A stretch of 64,000 nt of DNA from Bradyrhizobium algeriense (GTDB lineage: Bacteria > Pseudomonadota > Alphaproteobacteria > Rhizobiales > Xanthobacteraceae): the NCBI RefSeq assembly GCF_003062295.1, contig NZ_PYCN01000022.1, positions 62,001 to 126,000 of the forward strand, given 5' to 3'. The translations under genes and the position numbers were made by a program. Shown in pieces: positions 15,788-24,652 of the stretch. Each line of letters opens with the position of its first letter. Positions within the stretch are counted from its first letter, which is position 1. Under the pieces are notes generated by a model. It worked only from the letters and a program-made list of their open reading frames with translations. It did not search any database and was not told where the DNA came from.

Positions 15788-17032
15788 ATGAAGCGCAGGA
15801 CGTTCCTTGGCGGCGCGATGGCCGTCGCGGTGGTTGGGCAGGGCTCGCGCGCGCTGGCGCAGCAGCCGCCCATCAAGATCGGCATGTCGATGCCGCAAAC
15901 CGGCGGTCTCGCCGGCGGCGGCAAGGCTTCGCTGCTCGGTATCGAAATCTGGCGCGACGATATCAACGCCAAGGGCGGGCTGCTCGGCCGCAAGGTCGAG
16001 CTGGTCGTCTATGACGACAAGTCGAGCGCATCAGAGACGCCGGCGATCTACGCCAAGCTGGTCGATGTCGACAAGGTCGACCTGCTGTTCGCGCCCTATG
16101 CAACGGTGCCTACTGCGCCAATCATGCCGTTCGTCAAGCAGCGCGGCCTGCTGCTGATGGGTAATTTCTCGTTCCAGGTGAACAGCAAGGTCGGCCACGA
16201 CATGTGGTTCAACAATGCCCCCTGGGGGCCGGCCGATAGCTGGGCGGCCTCGTTCCTCGATCTGGCGCAGAAGGCCGGCGGCAAGAGCATGGCGCTGCTC
16301 ACGGCGGACCAGGAGTTCGCACAGAACCTCGCGCTGACCGCACGCGACGTCGCCAAGAAGCGCAACATCCCGGTTGTGTTCGACCAGAGCTATCCGCCGA
16401 ACACGGTGGAATTCGCCTCCATCATCCGCGCGCTCAAGGCCGCCAAGCCCGATATCGTCTATGTCGCGTCCTATCCGCCCGACTCGGCCGGCATCCTGCG
16501 CGCCGTGAACGAGATCGGGATCGGCGACGACGTCAAGATTTTCGGCGGCGGCATGGTCGGCCTGCAGTTCGCGGCCGTGATGTCCAATCTCGGCTCGCTG
16601 CTCAATGGTGTCGTGAACTACAATACCTGGCTGCCGGAACCGAGCATGTATTTCGACGGCACCAAGGACTTTTTCGAGAAATACACCAAGCGCGCGGTGG
16701 AGGCCAAGGTCGATCCGCTCGGCTATTACCTGGCCCCGTTCGGCTATGCGATGGGCCAGATGATCGACGCGGCGGTCAATTCAACGAAGTCGCTCGACCA
16801 GAAGGGCATCGCTAAATATCTGCGCGAGAACGAGCACAAGACCATCGTCGGGCCGATCGCGTTTTCTGCCGATGGCGAGCGCAAGGAAACCGCGACGCTG
16901 CAGGCGCAGTTCCGCGGCGTGAAGGACAAGGATATCGAACAGTTCCGGTCCTCCGGCAAGCAGGTGATCCTGTTCCCGGACAAACTGAAGACTGGAAATC
17001 TCATCAGTCCCTTCGAGGCGGCCCGCAAATAG
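15788..17032 (+). CDS. Branched-chain amino acid-type ABC transporter substrate-binding protein
   Basis: The 414-residue periplasmic protein of the LivJ class (Peripla_BP_6) starts with a twin-arginine-like signal (MKRRTFLGGAMAVAV, cleavage after RALAQ). Motifs KIGMSMPQTGGLAGGG, GGLLGRKVELVVYDDKS and FGGGMVGLQFA mark the two lobes. Many Rhizobiales homologs bind aromatic acids or amides rather than leucine. GGGGG lies upstream of the ATG. First gene of a five-gene importer operon ending at 20378. Confidence 0.87.
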   Translation: MKRRTFLGGAMAVAVVGQGSRALAQQPPIKIGMSMPQTGGLAGGGKASLLGIEIWRDDINAKGGLLGRKVELVVYDDKSSASETPAIYAKLVDVDKVDLLFAPYATVPTAPIMPFVKQRGLLLMGNFSFQVNSKVGHDMWFNNAPWGPADSWAASFLDLAQKAGGKSMALLTADQEFAQNLALTARDVAKKRNIPVVFDQSYPPNTVEFASIIRALKAAKPDIVYVASYPPDSAGILRAVNEIGIGDDVKIFGGGMVGLQFAAVMSNLGSLLNGVVNYNTWLPEPSMYFDGTKDFFEKYTKRAVEAKVDPLGYYLAPFGYAMGQMIDAAVNSTKSLDQKGIAKYLRENEHKTIVGPIAFSADGERKETATLQAQFRGVKDKDIEQFRSSGKQVILFPDKLKTGNLISPFEAARK

Positions 17033-17079
17033 GCTAGCGGCCTTTTTTTCCGGTCCAGACGGGCCAAGGGGGATCTGAA

Positions 17080-17955
17080 TTGTTTTCGATGGACCTGCTG
17101 CTAGGTGCTGTCGTGCTTGGGGTGCTGCTCGGCTGCTTCTATGCAGCCGTCAGCGTCGGGCTGTCCGTCTCGTTCGGACTGCTCGACGTTCCCCATGTTG
17201 CGCATCCGGCATTCCTGGTGCTCGCCTCCTACGGCGTGTACCAGCTCAACGAAAGCTACGACATCGATCCGTTGCTGGCGGGGCTCGCCATCACGCCGCT
17301 GTTTTTCCTGTTCGGCCTGCTCGCCTACCGCGTTTATTACGAGACCTTCGAGCGGCGCGGCACCGACGCAGGCGTGCGCGGCATCGCATTTTTCTTCGGC
17401 ATCGCCTTCATCATCGAGGTGCTGATCATCCTTCAGTTCGGCGTCGACCAGCGCTCGGTCTCGGCGACCTATATCGGCAAGTCCTGGCGGTTCGGCGAGT
17501 TTCGGATCCCGATCCGGCAGCTCGTCGCGTTCGCGGTCGCGCTGGGGTTGACGGTGCTGCTCGCCGTGTATCTGTCGAAAACCTTCATGGGCCGCGCGAT
17601 CCGTGCCGTAGCGCAGGACGAGGAGGCGCTGCGGCTGATGGGCGCCAATCCGGTCCGTATCAAGCAGTTTGCCTTCGGCATCGCCACCGCCGTGCTCGGG
17701 ATCGCCGGTGCGCTCCTGATCATCGTGGCGCCGGTCGAGCCGACGCTCGACCGCGCCTATATCGGGCGGACCTTCTGCGTCGTCGTCATGGCCGGACTCG
17801 GTAGCATCAGCGGCACGCTGATCGCCGCCATTATCCTCGGCGTCGCCGAATCCATCGTGCTGACGATGTTCGGCGCTTCCTGGGCGCCGGCGATCTCGTT
17901 CGCGATGCTGCTTGGCGTGCTCGCCGTCCGGCCGCAAGGTCTGTTCGGCCGATGA
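17080..17955 (+). CDS. Liv-type ABC transporter permease (LivH-like)
   Basis: The 291-residue permease has about eight helices and the LivH motifs VGLSVSFGLLDVPHVAHPAF and GRAIRAVAQDEEALRLMGAN (the cytoplasmic coupling loop), and ends with RPQGLFGR. The TTG at 17080 is chosen as start because AAGGGGGA lies six bases before it; an in-frame ATG at 17089 is the alternative. The stop overlaps the ATG of the next permease (ATGA). Confidence 0.87.
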   Translation: MFSMDLLLGAVVLGVLLGCFYAAVSVGLSVSFGLLDVPHVAHPAFLVLASYGVYQLNESYDIDPLLAGLAITPLFFLFGLLAYRVYYETFERRGTDAGVRGIAFFFGIAFIIEVLIILQFGVDQRSVSATYIGKSWRFGEFRIPIRQLVAFAVALGLTVLLAVYLSKTFMGRAIRAVAQDEEALRLMGANPVRIKQFAFGIATAVLGIAGALLIIVAPVEPTLDRAYIGRTFCVVVMAGLGSISGTLIAAIILGVAESIVLTMFGASWAPAISFAMLLGVLAVRPQGLFGR

Positions 17956-18917
17956 TGAAGCATCGCAACACCATCGCATTCTGGGCCGGCGTAGCCATCT
18001 TCCTCGCCGCCGTGCTGTCGATGACGCAAATCGTCCGCAACGAATATCCGTTTTTCGCCGGCTACGTCATCCTGCAGTTCATCGCGCTCGCGGTCGCCTG
18101 GAGCATCCTCGGCGGCTATGCCGGCTACGTCAATTTCGGCACCAACGCCTTTTTCGGCGTCGGCGTCTACACGGCGGTCGCCTTGTTCAAGGCGACGGGC
18201 GCGCCGCTGGTGGTGCAGATCGGCGCTGCCGCTGTTATCGGCATGCTGCTTGGCTTTGGGGTCGGTCTCCTGACCCTGCGGATGCGGGGAATCTTTTTCT
18301 CGATCGCGACCATTGCGCTGGCGATCATCATCGAAACCTTCGTGATGAACTGGCGGTTCGTCGGCGGTGCGGCCGGCATCCAGTTGCAGCGGCCGCCGGT
18401 GATGGCGCCGTTCGACAGTTATGTGAAGATGCTGTTTTTCGTGCAGGCGCTGCTGGTGGTCATTGCCGTTTCGATCGCGCGCTACATCCAGAATTCCCGG
18501 ATCGGCCGCGGCCTGCAGGCGCTGAGGGATGACGAACTCGCGGCCGAATGCACGGGTGTGCCGACCCTGAAGCTGAAACTGGTCGCCTGCATGATATCGG
18601 GCGCGCTGATTTCCGCGGCCGGGGCGCCTGCCGCGATGTACCTGCAATATGCCGATCCCTCATCGGCATTCAATTTGAGCTACTCGGTCTCGGCCTTGGC
18701 GATGGCGCTGATCGGCGGGACCGCCCACTGGATCGGCCCGGTGCTCGGCGCCATCCTGCTCGGATCGACGCAGCAGCTTCTCGCCGTGACCATCTCCTCG
18801 GAAGTCAACGTGCTGGTGCTCGGCATCATGCTGGTGCTGTTTGTGGTCGGCGCGCCCAAGGGCATCATCGGGCTGCTGCGGCCGCGCTATCGTCTGCGCG
18901 CGGGAGGCAAGCCATGA
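17952..18917 (+). CDS. Liv-type ABC transporter permease (LivM-like)
   Basis: The 321-residue permease forms the heterodimer with the preceding LivH-like protein. Motifs include LGGYAGYVNFGTNAFFGVGV, the coupling loop RGLQALRDDELAAECTGVPT and FSLSYSVSALAMALIGG-like C-terminal segments (here FNLSYSVSALAMALIGG). It overlaps its neighbours on both sides by four bases, so translation of the three genes is coupled. Confidence 0.87.
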   Translation: MMKHRNTIAFWAGVAIFLAAVLSMTQIVRNEYPFFAGYVILQFIALAVAWSILGGYAGYVNFGTNAFFGVGVYTAVALFKATGAPLVVQIGAAAVIGMLLGFGVGLLTLRMRGIFFSIATIALAIIIETFVMNWRFVGGAAGIQLQRPPVMAPFDSYVKMLFFVQALLVVIAVSIARYIQNSRIGRGLQALRDDELAAECTGVPTLKLKLVACMISGALISAAGAPAAMYLQYADPSSAFNLSYSVSALAMALIGGTAHWIGPVLGAILLGSTQQLLAVTISSEVNVLVLGIMLVLFVVGAPKGIIGLLRPRYRLRAGGKP

Positions 18918-19651
18918 CGGTAACCGCCGCGCCGGACGCGCCCCTGCTGCAAGTCGGAAGCCTTACCAAGACCTTCGGCGGCTTCACCGCGCTCGACAAT
19001 ATCAGCGTCGATATCAGGAAAGGCGAACGCTTCGGCCTGATCGGGCCGAACGGCTCCGGCAAGACCACGCTGATCAACTGCATTTCCGGCGCGCTGCGTC
19101 CGCAGACCGGCAGCGTGGTGTTCTGCGGCGAGGACATCACCCAATTGCCGCCGCACTTACGCGCGCGCCGCGGCATCGCCCGCAGCTTCCAGATTCCGCG
19201 GCCGTTCAAGAGCATGACGGTGCTGGAAAATCTCATGGTCGGGCTCGACTTTGCCACCGTCGGTTCGAGCCTGCCGGAGGAAGACGTCGCGATGTCGATC
19301 CTGACGCGGATGGGCCTTGCCGCCAAGGCCGGCGCGCCGACCGATACGCTGAGCCAGGTGGAATTACGCAAGATGGAGCTCGCGCGCGCGATGGCGGTGC
19401 GGCCGAAGCTTTTGATTTCGGACGAGACCATGGCGGGGCTGTCCTCTTCCGAGGTCGACGAGGTGCTCGACCTGCTGATCAGCCTCGGCGAGGAGGACAT
19501 CACCATCATCATGATCGAGCACATCATGCAGGCGGTGATGCGCTTCTCGGAGCGGGTGATGTGCCTCGACGCCGGAAAGATCATCGCGATCGGCGCGCCG
19601 GCCGAAGTGATGGCCAACAAGCGAGTGCAGGAGGCCTATCTTGGCACTTAG
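18914..19651 (+). CDS. Liv-type ABC transporter ATP-binding protein (LivG-like)
   Basis: The 245-residue ATPase has Walker A GPNGSGKTT, the LivG hallmark ARRGIARSFQIPRPF, a degenerate signature TLSQVELRKMELARAM in place of LSGGQ, Walker B LLISDETMAGL and switch His in MIEHIMQAVM. The altered signature loop (SQVELRK) is unusual but seen in some LivG-type subunits. It starts within the ATGA overlap with the LivM-like gene, and its stop overlaps the start of the LivF-like gene. Confidence 0.87.
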   Translation: MTVTAAPDAPLLQVGSLTKTFGGFTALDNISVDIRKGERFGLIGPNGSGKTTLINCISGALRPQTGSVVFCGEDITQLPPHLRARRGIARSFQIPRPFKSMTVLENLMVGLDFATVGSSLPEEDVAMSILTRMGLAAKAGAPTDTLSQVELRKMELARAMAVRPKLLISDETMAGLSSSEVDEVLDLLISLGEEDITIIMIEHIMQAVMRFSERVMCLDAGKIIAIGAPAEVMANKRVQEAYLGT

Positions 19652-20378
19652 CCTTGCCATCGAGGGCCTCGATGCCGGCTACGGCGCCGTCAAGGCGCTG
19701 CGCGGCGTCACGCTTCATGTCGAGGCTGGCGAGACCGTCGCCTTGCTCGGCACCAACGGCAACGGCAAGAGCACGCTGATGAAGTGCATCATGGGCCTGG
19801 TCCGCCCGGATCACGGCCGGCTGTCGCTTTCGATCGACGGGCAGGTGCACGATCTGACCAAACTCTCGCCCGAGGCGATCGTCGATCTCGGCGTGGCGCT
19901 GGTGCCGGAGGGACGGCGGCTGTTTCCCAAGCTGACGGTTACGGAAAACCTGATGCTGGGCGCTTTCCGGAAAGTAGCCCGCGGCGCCATCCGGCAAAAT
20001 CTCGCGCTGGCGTTCGAGACTTTTCCGGCCCTGAAGGAGCGCCGCAACCAGCTCGCCGGCACCATGTCCGGCGGACAGCAGCAGATGCTCGCGATTGCGC
20101 GCGCGCTGATGTCCTCGCCGCGCCTGCTGCTGATCGACGAGCCCTCGGTCGGGCTGTCGCCGCTATTGGTGTCGCAGACGATTACCAAGATCGGCGAGCT
20201 CAAGCAGCGCGTCGGACTTACGGTGCTGATGGCGGAGCAGAATTTCAACCAGGCGATTCGGATCGCCGACCGCGGTTACATCATCGTCCATGGCGAGATT
20301 GCGGTGGCGGCGCAGTCGGTCGACGAGTTGAAGGCCAACGACATCGTCAAGCGGCTCTATCTCGGCGGCGTCGTCTGA
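19641..20378 (+). CDS. Liv-type ABC transporter ATP-binding protein (LivF-like)
   Basis: The 245-residue ATPase has Walker A GTNGNGKST, the LivF hallmark GVALVPEGRRLFPKLTVTEN, signature MSGGQQQMLAIARAL, Walker B LLLIDEPSVGL and a switch Gln/Asn segment (MAEQNFNQAIRIADRGY). Translation starts at TTG 19641, inside the 3' end of the LivG-like gene. It completes an importer with one binding protein, two permeases and two ATPases. Confidence 0.87.
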   Translation: MALSLAIEGLDAGYGAVKALRGVTLHVEAGETVALLGTNGNGKSTLMKCIMGLVRPDHGRLSLSIDGQVHDLTKLSPEAIVDLGVALVPEGRRLFPKLTVTENLMLGAFRKVARGAIRQNLALAFETFPALKERRNQLAGTMSGGQQQMLAIARALMSSPRLLLIDEPSVGLSPLLVSQTITKIGELKQRVGLTVLMAEQNFNQAIRIADRGYIIVHGEIAVAAQSVDELKANDIVKRLYLGGVV

Positions 20379-20499
20379 GGGAAATGACGGCATCGTGACG
20401 GTGTCTGCACCGTTCTGCCGGTTTTACGGCCTCGCCTGTTGCCGTCGGCTGCCCCATAATCTGTCATCGTGTCCGTGCAGATGACAGATGAGGCAAGCG

Positions 20500-21240
20500 A
20501 TGAAGATCGATGACGTCAGGCGAACCGCCTATTCGATGCCGCTGACCAACCCGTCGTTCCCGCCGGGGCCGTATCGTTTCTTCAACCGCGAATATTTCAT
20601 CATCACCTATCGCACCGACCCCGATGCGCTCGCCGCCGTGGTGCCCGAGCCGCTCGAAGTCACTGAGGCGGTCGTCAAATACGAATTCATCCGCATGCCT
20701 GATTCAACCGGCTTCGGCGATTACACCGAAACCGGCCAGGTGATCCCGGTCCGCTTCAAGGGCGAGGAGGGCGTCTACGTTCATTCGATGTATCTGGACG
20801 ACGAGGGACCGATCGCCGGCGGCCGCGAGCTCTGGGGCTTTCCGAAGAAACTGGCTTCGCCGAAGATCGCCGTCGAGAGCGACGTGCTAGTCGGCACCTT
20901 GCACTACGGCTCGGTGCTGTGCGCCTCCGCTACCATGGGCTACAAGCACCGCCCGGTCGATCACGACGCGGTGCTAGAGGCGATGAAGGCGCCGAACTTC
21001 ATGCTCAAGATCATCCCGCATGTCGACGGCAGCCCGCGGATCTGCGAACTAGTGCGCTATTATCTGGAAGATATCACGCTGAAGGAAGCATGGACCGGCC
21101 CCGCCGCGCTCGGCCTGTTTCCGCACGCGCTCGCCGACGTGGCACGGCTGCCGGTGCGCGAAGTGGTCTCCGCGCTGCATTTCAAGGCGGACCTGACGCT
21201 GGGGCTGGGCACGGTGGCGTTCGACTACATGACGAAGTGA
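20500..21240 (+). CDS. Acetoacetate decarboxylase family protein
   Basis: The 246-residue enzyme has the motif GGRELWGFPKKLA, where the first Lys of the KK pair corresponds to the Schiff-base lysine of acetoacetate decarboxylase. Family members decarboxylate acetoacetate to acetone or act as aldolase-dehydratases on related beta-keto acids. ATG at 20500 is preferred over 20488 because GAGG lies seven bases before it. Its position 121 bases after an importer operon, downstream of a ring-cleavage dioxygenase, suggests a catabolic role, which is inference. Confidence 0.82.
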   Translation: MKIDDVRRTAYSMPLTNPSFPPGPYRFFNREYFIITYRTDPDALAAVVPEPLEVTEAVVKYEFIRMPDSTGFGDYTETGQVIPVRFKGEEGVYVHSMYLDDEGPIAGGRELWGFPKKLASPKIAVESDVLVGTLHYGSVLCASATMGYKHRPVDHDAVLEAMKAPNFMLKIIPHVDGSPRICELVRYYLEDITLKEAWTGPAALGLFPHALADVARLPVREVVSALHFKADLTLGLGTVAFDYMTK

Positions 21241-21250
21241 CGCGCGCCCA

Positions 21251-21303
21251 TAGCGTTTTCGAGCGAAGTGGATACCGGTTCGCGTGAAGAAAATGCGTCA
21301 AAA
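21251..21303. repeat. Dispersed intergenic repeat (GCGTTTTCGAGCGAAGTGG type)
   Basis: This 53-base stretch contains GCGAAGTGGATACCGGTTCG and ends near GCGTCAAA. A second copy with a few differences lies at 26818-26870. Both are non-coding, and the two ends are partly self-complementary (GCGTTTTC with GAAAATGC). Confidence 0.7.
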
Positions 21304-21327
21304 ACAAGAATCACTTTTTGCCCACGC

Positions 21328-21549
21328 TTACTGCGCGCCCCTCAGCGTGCAGGCGGTCGAGCAGGTCGTGGTCACGCCGCGCTCGCAGGCGATGCACACC
21401 GCGACGCACTGCTTCTTGTCCTTGGGATTGTACTGGCTGTAGAGCTTGCGGACGCAGTTGTCGATCGAGCCCGTGACGTCGTTGCTGCTCTCGGGCGTGC
21501 ACGCAGCCAGGGCCGCGGCCGCCAGGATGATGGCAAGAATGACGCGCAT
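21328..21549 (-). CDS. Small Cys-rich lipoprotein
   Basis: The 73-residue protein has a lipoprotein signal (MRVILAIILAAAALAAC, lipobox LAAC). The mature part has seven further cysteines, including CVAVCIACERG and CSTACTLRG. The spacing suggests disulfides or metal binding in the periplasm. The start at 21549 gives the signal peptide at the N-terminus; a longer in-frame start at 21582 would bury it. I recognise no family. Confidence 0.65.
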   Translation of the reverse strand: MRVILAIILAAAALAACTPESSNDVTGSIDNCVRKLYSQYNPKDKKQCVAVCIACERGVTTTCSTACTLRGAQ

Positions 21550-21775
21550 GTTTGGTCGCTCCAACCGGGAGCCCTCGCTCATAAAGCTGCGGGCGACGGC
21601 CTTGGGCCCTCGCAGAAAATTACCCTTCAGGATGGCGCGATTGAATTAATCGAGTGTTACGCGGTCTCGAGGTTCCCTTGCGTAGTTCTACGCCCGGATT
21701 CGAGCCTGCAGCTGTGCACTGCAGCGGGAGCCTCCGGGACCGCGTGCCCTCTCTGGCTATGCCGTGCCGGCGCTG

Positions 21776-23206
21776 TCAGCGCACCAGCACGTTGCGGAAT
21801 TGCCAGGGATCCGACGTGTCGATGTCTTCCGGGAATAGTCCTGGCCGGTCCGACAGCGGCGTCCAGTCGGTGTAAAAACCCTTCACCGGGCCAAGGTACG
21901 GCATCTGGATTTCGAGGCAGCGGCGGAAATCCATCTCGTCGGCCTCGACGATTCCGGCTTCGGGATTCTCCAGCGCCCACACCATGCCGGCCAGCACCGC
22001 TGATGACACCTGCATGCCGGTAGCGTTCTGGTAGGGGCAGATGCGCCGCGTTTCCTCGATCGAGAGCTGCGAGCCGTACCAATAGGCGTTCTTGCCGTGG
22101 CCGTAGAGCAGCACGCCAAGCTCGTCGATGCCGTCCTCGATCTCGTTCTCATCCAGGATGTGCCACTTCGGCTGCATCTTGCCGGTCGCGCCAAAGATCT
22201 CGTGCAGCGACAGCACGGCGTCGTTGGCCGGGTGATAAGCGTAGTGGCAGGTCGGGCGGTAGACCACCTTCGACCCGTCGCGCACGGTGAAATAGTCCGC
22301 GATCGAGATCGACTCGTTATGGGTGACGAGGAAGCCATATTGCGCGCCCGGCGTCGGACACCAGGACCGCACGCGCGTGTTGGCGCCGGGCTGCAGCAGA
22401 TAGATAGCTGCCCCACAGCCCTCGGTGTGCGCCCGGCCGTTCTCCGGCATCCACGTCTCGTGCGTGCCCCAGCCGAGTTCGGCCGGCTGCATGCCCTCGG
22501 AAACAAAGCCTTCAACCGACCAGGTGTTGACGAACACGTTGATCGGCTTCGGCTTCTTCGAGCGCTGGGTATCGCGCTCGGCGATGTGGATGCCCTTGAC
22601 GCCGAGCTTGTGCGCGAGCTGGCCCCAGCCTTCGCGGCTCTTCGGCTCGTTGACCTCGACGCCCGTGTCGCGGGCGATGTCGAGCAGCGCCTGCTTGACG
22701 AACCACGACACCATGCCGGGATTGGCGCCGCAGGTGGAAACCGCCGTGGTGCCGCCGGGGCTCTTGTGCTTGGCCGCCAGCAGCGTCTCGCGCAGCGCGT
22801 AGTTGGAGCGCTTCTCGGGACCGATGTTCTTGTCGAAATAGAAGCCGAGCCACGGCTCCACGACGGTGTCGATGTAGAGCGCGCCGATCTCGCGGCACAG
22901 CGTCATGATGTCGACCGACGAAGTATCGACCGAAAGGTTGACGCAAAAGCCCTGGCCGCCGCCTGAGGTCAATAGCGGCACCAGCACCTCGCGGTAGTTC
23001 TCGCGGGTGATGCCCTCCTTGATGAAGCGCACGCCGTGCTGCTTGGCGAGCTCGCCATCCTCATGCGGGTCGATGATCACAAAGCGCGACTTGTCATAGT
23101 CAAAGTGGCGTTCGATCAGGGGCAGCGTGCCTTTGCCGATCGAGCCGAAGCCGATCATGACAATGGGGCCGGAAATTTTCGCATGGATTTGCGCGGACGG
23201 GCTCAT
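21776..23206 (-). CDS. hss: Homospermidine synthase
   Basis: Makes sym-homospermidine from two putrescine molecules (or putrescine and spermidine) with NAD+ as a prosthetic hydride carrier, in the cytosol. The 476-residue length is normal. The Rossmann motif GFGSIGKG is near residues 19-26. Conserved blocks include STCGANPGMVSWFVKQALLD and GYFYDKNIGPEKR-like sequence (here FYFDKNIGPEKR). Homospermidine is a main rhizobial polyamine. The decarboxylase at 24653-25795, on the same strand, could supply putrescine. Confidence 0.93.
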   Translation of the reverse strand: MSPSAQIHAKISGPIVMIGFGSIGKGTLPLIERHFDYDKSRFVIIDPHEDGELAKQHGVRFIKEGITRENYREVLVPLLTSGGGQGFCVNLSVDTSSVDIMTLCREIGALYIDTVVEPWLGFYFDKNIGPEKRSNYALRETLLAAKHKSPGGTTAVSTCGANPGMVSWFVKQALLDIARDTGVEVNEPKSREGWGQLAHKLGVKGIHIAERDTQRSKKPKPINVFVNTWSVEGFVSEGMQPAELGWGTHETWMPENGRAHTEGCGAAIYLLQPGANTRVRSWCPTPGAQYGFLVTHNESISIADYFTVRDGSKVVYRPTCHYAYHPANDAVLSLHEIFGATGKMQPKWHILDENEIEDGIDELGVLLYGHGKNAYWYGSQLSIEETRRICPYQNATGMQVSSAVLAGMVWALENPEAGIVEADEMDFRRCLEIQMPYLGPVKGFYTDWTPLSDRPGLFPEDIDTSDPWQFRNVLVR

Positions 23207-23248
23207 AAGTGGGTCTCCGGAAAAATACGATCTGTCGTGAAGGTGGGA

Positions 23249-23638
23249 TCAGGCAGTGCGGCGCTTCGCGGTGACTTCAATCTCGACCTTCATCTCGGGT
23301 CTTGCGAGGCCAACGACGATCAGCAACGTCGCCGCGGGGCGAATGTCGCCGAGGACTTCGCCACAGACGGCGAAGTGGGCATCCACGTCCTTGGCGTCAG
23401 TGACGTAGTAGGTCGCGCGGACGATATCGGCCATCGCGAAGCCGCCCTCTTTCAGGGCGGCCTCGATTGTCCTGAAGCAGTTCCGTGACTGGCTCGTGAC
23501 ATCCGCCGGCATCGTCATGGTGGCGTAATCGTAGCCGGTGGTGCCGGCGACGAAGGCGAAGTCGCCGTCGATGACGGCGCGGCTGTAGCCGACGGTCTTC
23601 TCAAGGGGCGAGCCGGTGGAGATCAGGCGACGGGGCAT
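23249..23638 (-). CDS. RidA/YjgF/YER057c family protein
   Basis: The 129-residue protein has the family fold signatures VAGTTGYDYATMTMPADVTS, FRTIEAALKEGG and ATYYVTDAKD, ending with the RidA-like block PAATLLIVVGLARPEMKVEI. The usual catalytic Arg of RidA (in P.R.) is not present in that block, where PAAT is found instead, so enamine deaminase activity is doubtful. It precedes homospermidine synthase by 42 bases on the same strand and may be cotranscribed. Confidence 0.85.
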   Translation of the reverse strand: MPRRLISTGSPLEKTVGYSRAVIDGDFAFVAGTTGYDYATMTMPADVTSQSRNCFRTIEAALKEGGFAMADIVRATYYVTDAKDVDAHFAVCGEVLGDIRPAATLLIVVGLARPEMKVEIEVTAKRRTA

Positions 23639-23731
23639 CGGAACCTCGATCGTGGGAAGGACTGGGGATGATCCGGGCGGGTTTGGCGCGGTTTAAGGGC
23701 TTTTCGCCCGTGCGCGCAACCCCTCGCGGGC

Positions 23732-23905
23732 CTAGCGGGATGGCCTGACAACGTCGGAGGCCGGAGGCGCGGAGCCGCCCCAACGGCGCACCAGGAGGTC
23801 GCGCACGATCAGGACCGAGATCACGATCAGGAGCACCGTGGTGATGACGCTGCGGAAGCGTGGGCGGGCGCTGGCGCTCGGCTTGGGAAGAGGGTTCTCC
23901 GGCAT
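23732..23905 (-). CDS. Small single-helix membrane protein, 57 residues
   Basis: The short ORF encodes a Pro/Ser-rich cytoplasmic start (MPENPLPKPSASARPRFR), one membrane helix (SVITTVLLIVISVLIV), then RDLLVRRWGG and a polar tail. It begins four bases after the stop of the acetyltransferase gene on the same strand. The layout resembles small conserved membrane proteins of Bradyrhizobium, with unknown function. Confidence 0.6.
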   Translation of the reverse strand: MPENPLPKPSASARPRFRSVITTVLLIVISVLIVRDLLVRRWGGSAPPASDVVRPSR

Positions 23906-23909
23906 GGCA

Positions 23910-24533
23910 TCAAGCCACGCGCGGCACGAGCAGCGACTTCCTGGCGCGGCCTGCCTTGAGGCCTGCCTTGGGGCCTGCCTTGGGTTTAGGCAGCGGCGCG
24001 CCAGTTGCGGCGATCATGCCCCAGGCACTATCGAGCGCGCCCTCGCACAGCTCCAGGCCGAGCAGCCGATTGCGCTCGAACGCGCCCGGTAGCCGCAGCT
24101 CCCCCGTCTTGGCGCTCGAGAAGCCGAAGCGGGCGTAATAGGGCTCATCGCCCAGCAGGATTACCGCGCGATGGCCACGCGCCTTCGCCGCCGCGAGCGC
24201 GTGGTCCATCAGCGCAGCCCCGACGCCAAGCTGACGGGAGGAAGCCTCCACCGCCAGCGGGCCGAGCATGAGCGCCGGGATGCCCCCGGCGCTGACGTGC
24301 CACAACCGCACAGACCCGACCACCCGGCCCTGGCGCACGGCCGACAAGGCAAGGCCTTCGGCGGGCGCGCGTCCGTCACGCAGGCGCTGGCAGGTGCGCG
24401 TATGGCGGTTGTCGCCAAAGCAGGCATCCAGCAGCGCTTCACGCGCGGCGACGTCCGAGGCCTGCTCCGTACGGATCGCGAACGGAGCGGCATCGGAGAT
24501 GAGGACAGCAATGGTCTTCCGCAAAGCAGTCAT
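23910..24533 (-). CDS. GNAT family N-acetyltransferase (YhbS-like)
   Basis: The 207-residue protein has the acetyl-CoA loop in LGPLAVEASSRQLGVGAALM followed by HRAVILLGDEPYYARFGFS, the pattern of the YhbS-like group. A Lys/Ala-rich C-terminal tail (KPKAGPKAGLKAGRARK) is unusual and may bind nucleic acid or simply be flexible. Substrate is unknown. It lies downstream of the decarboxylase on the same strand, with a hairpin between them. Confidence 0.8.
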   Translation of the reverse strand: MTALRKTIAVLISDAAPFAIRTEQASDVAAREALLDACFGDNRHTRTCQRLRDGRAPAEGLALSAVRQGRVVGSVRLWHVSAGGIPALMLGPLAVEASSRQLGVGAALMDHALAAAKARGHRAVILLGDEPYYARFGFSSAKTGELRLPGAFERNRLLGLELCEGALDSAWGMIAATGAPLPKPKAGPKAGLKAGRARKSLLVPRVA

Positions 24534-24606
24534 GGCACGTCAGTCCCCGCTCGCAACGGCTGTACGCCGCGCCAAGCGTTGTCAGAAAATCGGCAAATGA
24601 CGGGGA

Positions 24607-24628
24607 GGGAGCCGGCGCACCGGCTCCC
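24607..24628 (-). terminator. Strong hairpin downstream of the decarboxylase
   Basis: A perfect 9-bp stem (GGGAGCCGG with CCGGCTCCC) has a 4-base loop, 25 bases past the stop of the decarboxylase. There is no T run on either strand, so it may protect mRNA ends or stop transcription only partly. Confidence 0.45.
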
Positions 24629-24652
24629 GTTATTCGAGCCTCAAACGAGGCG

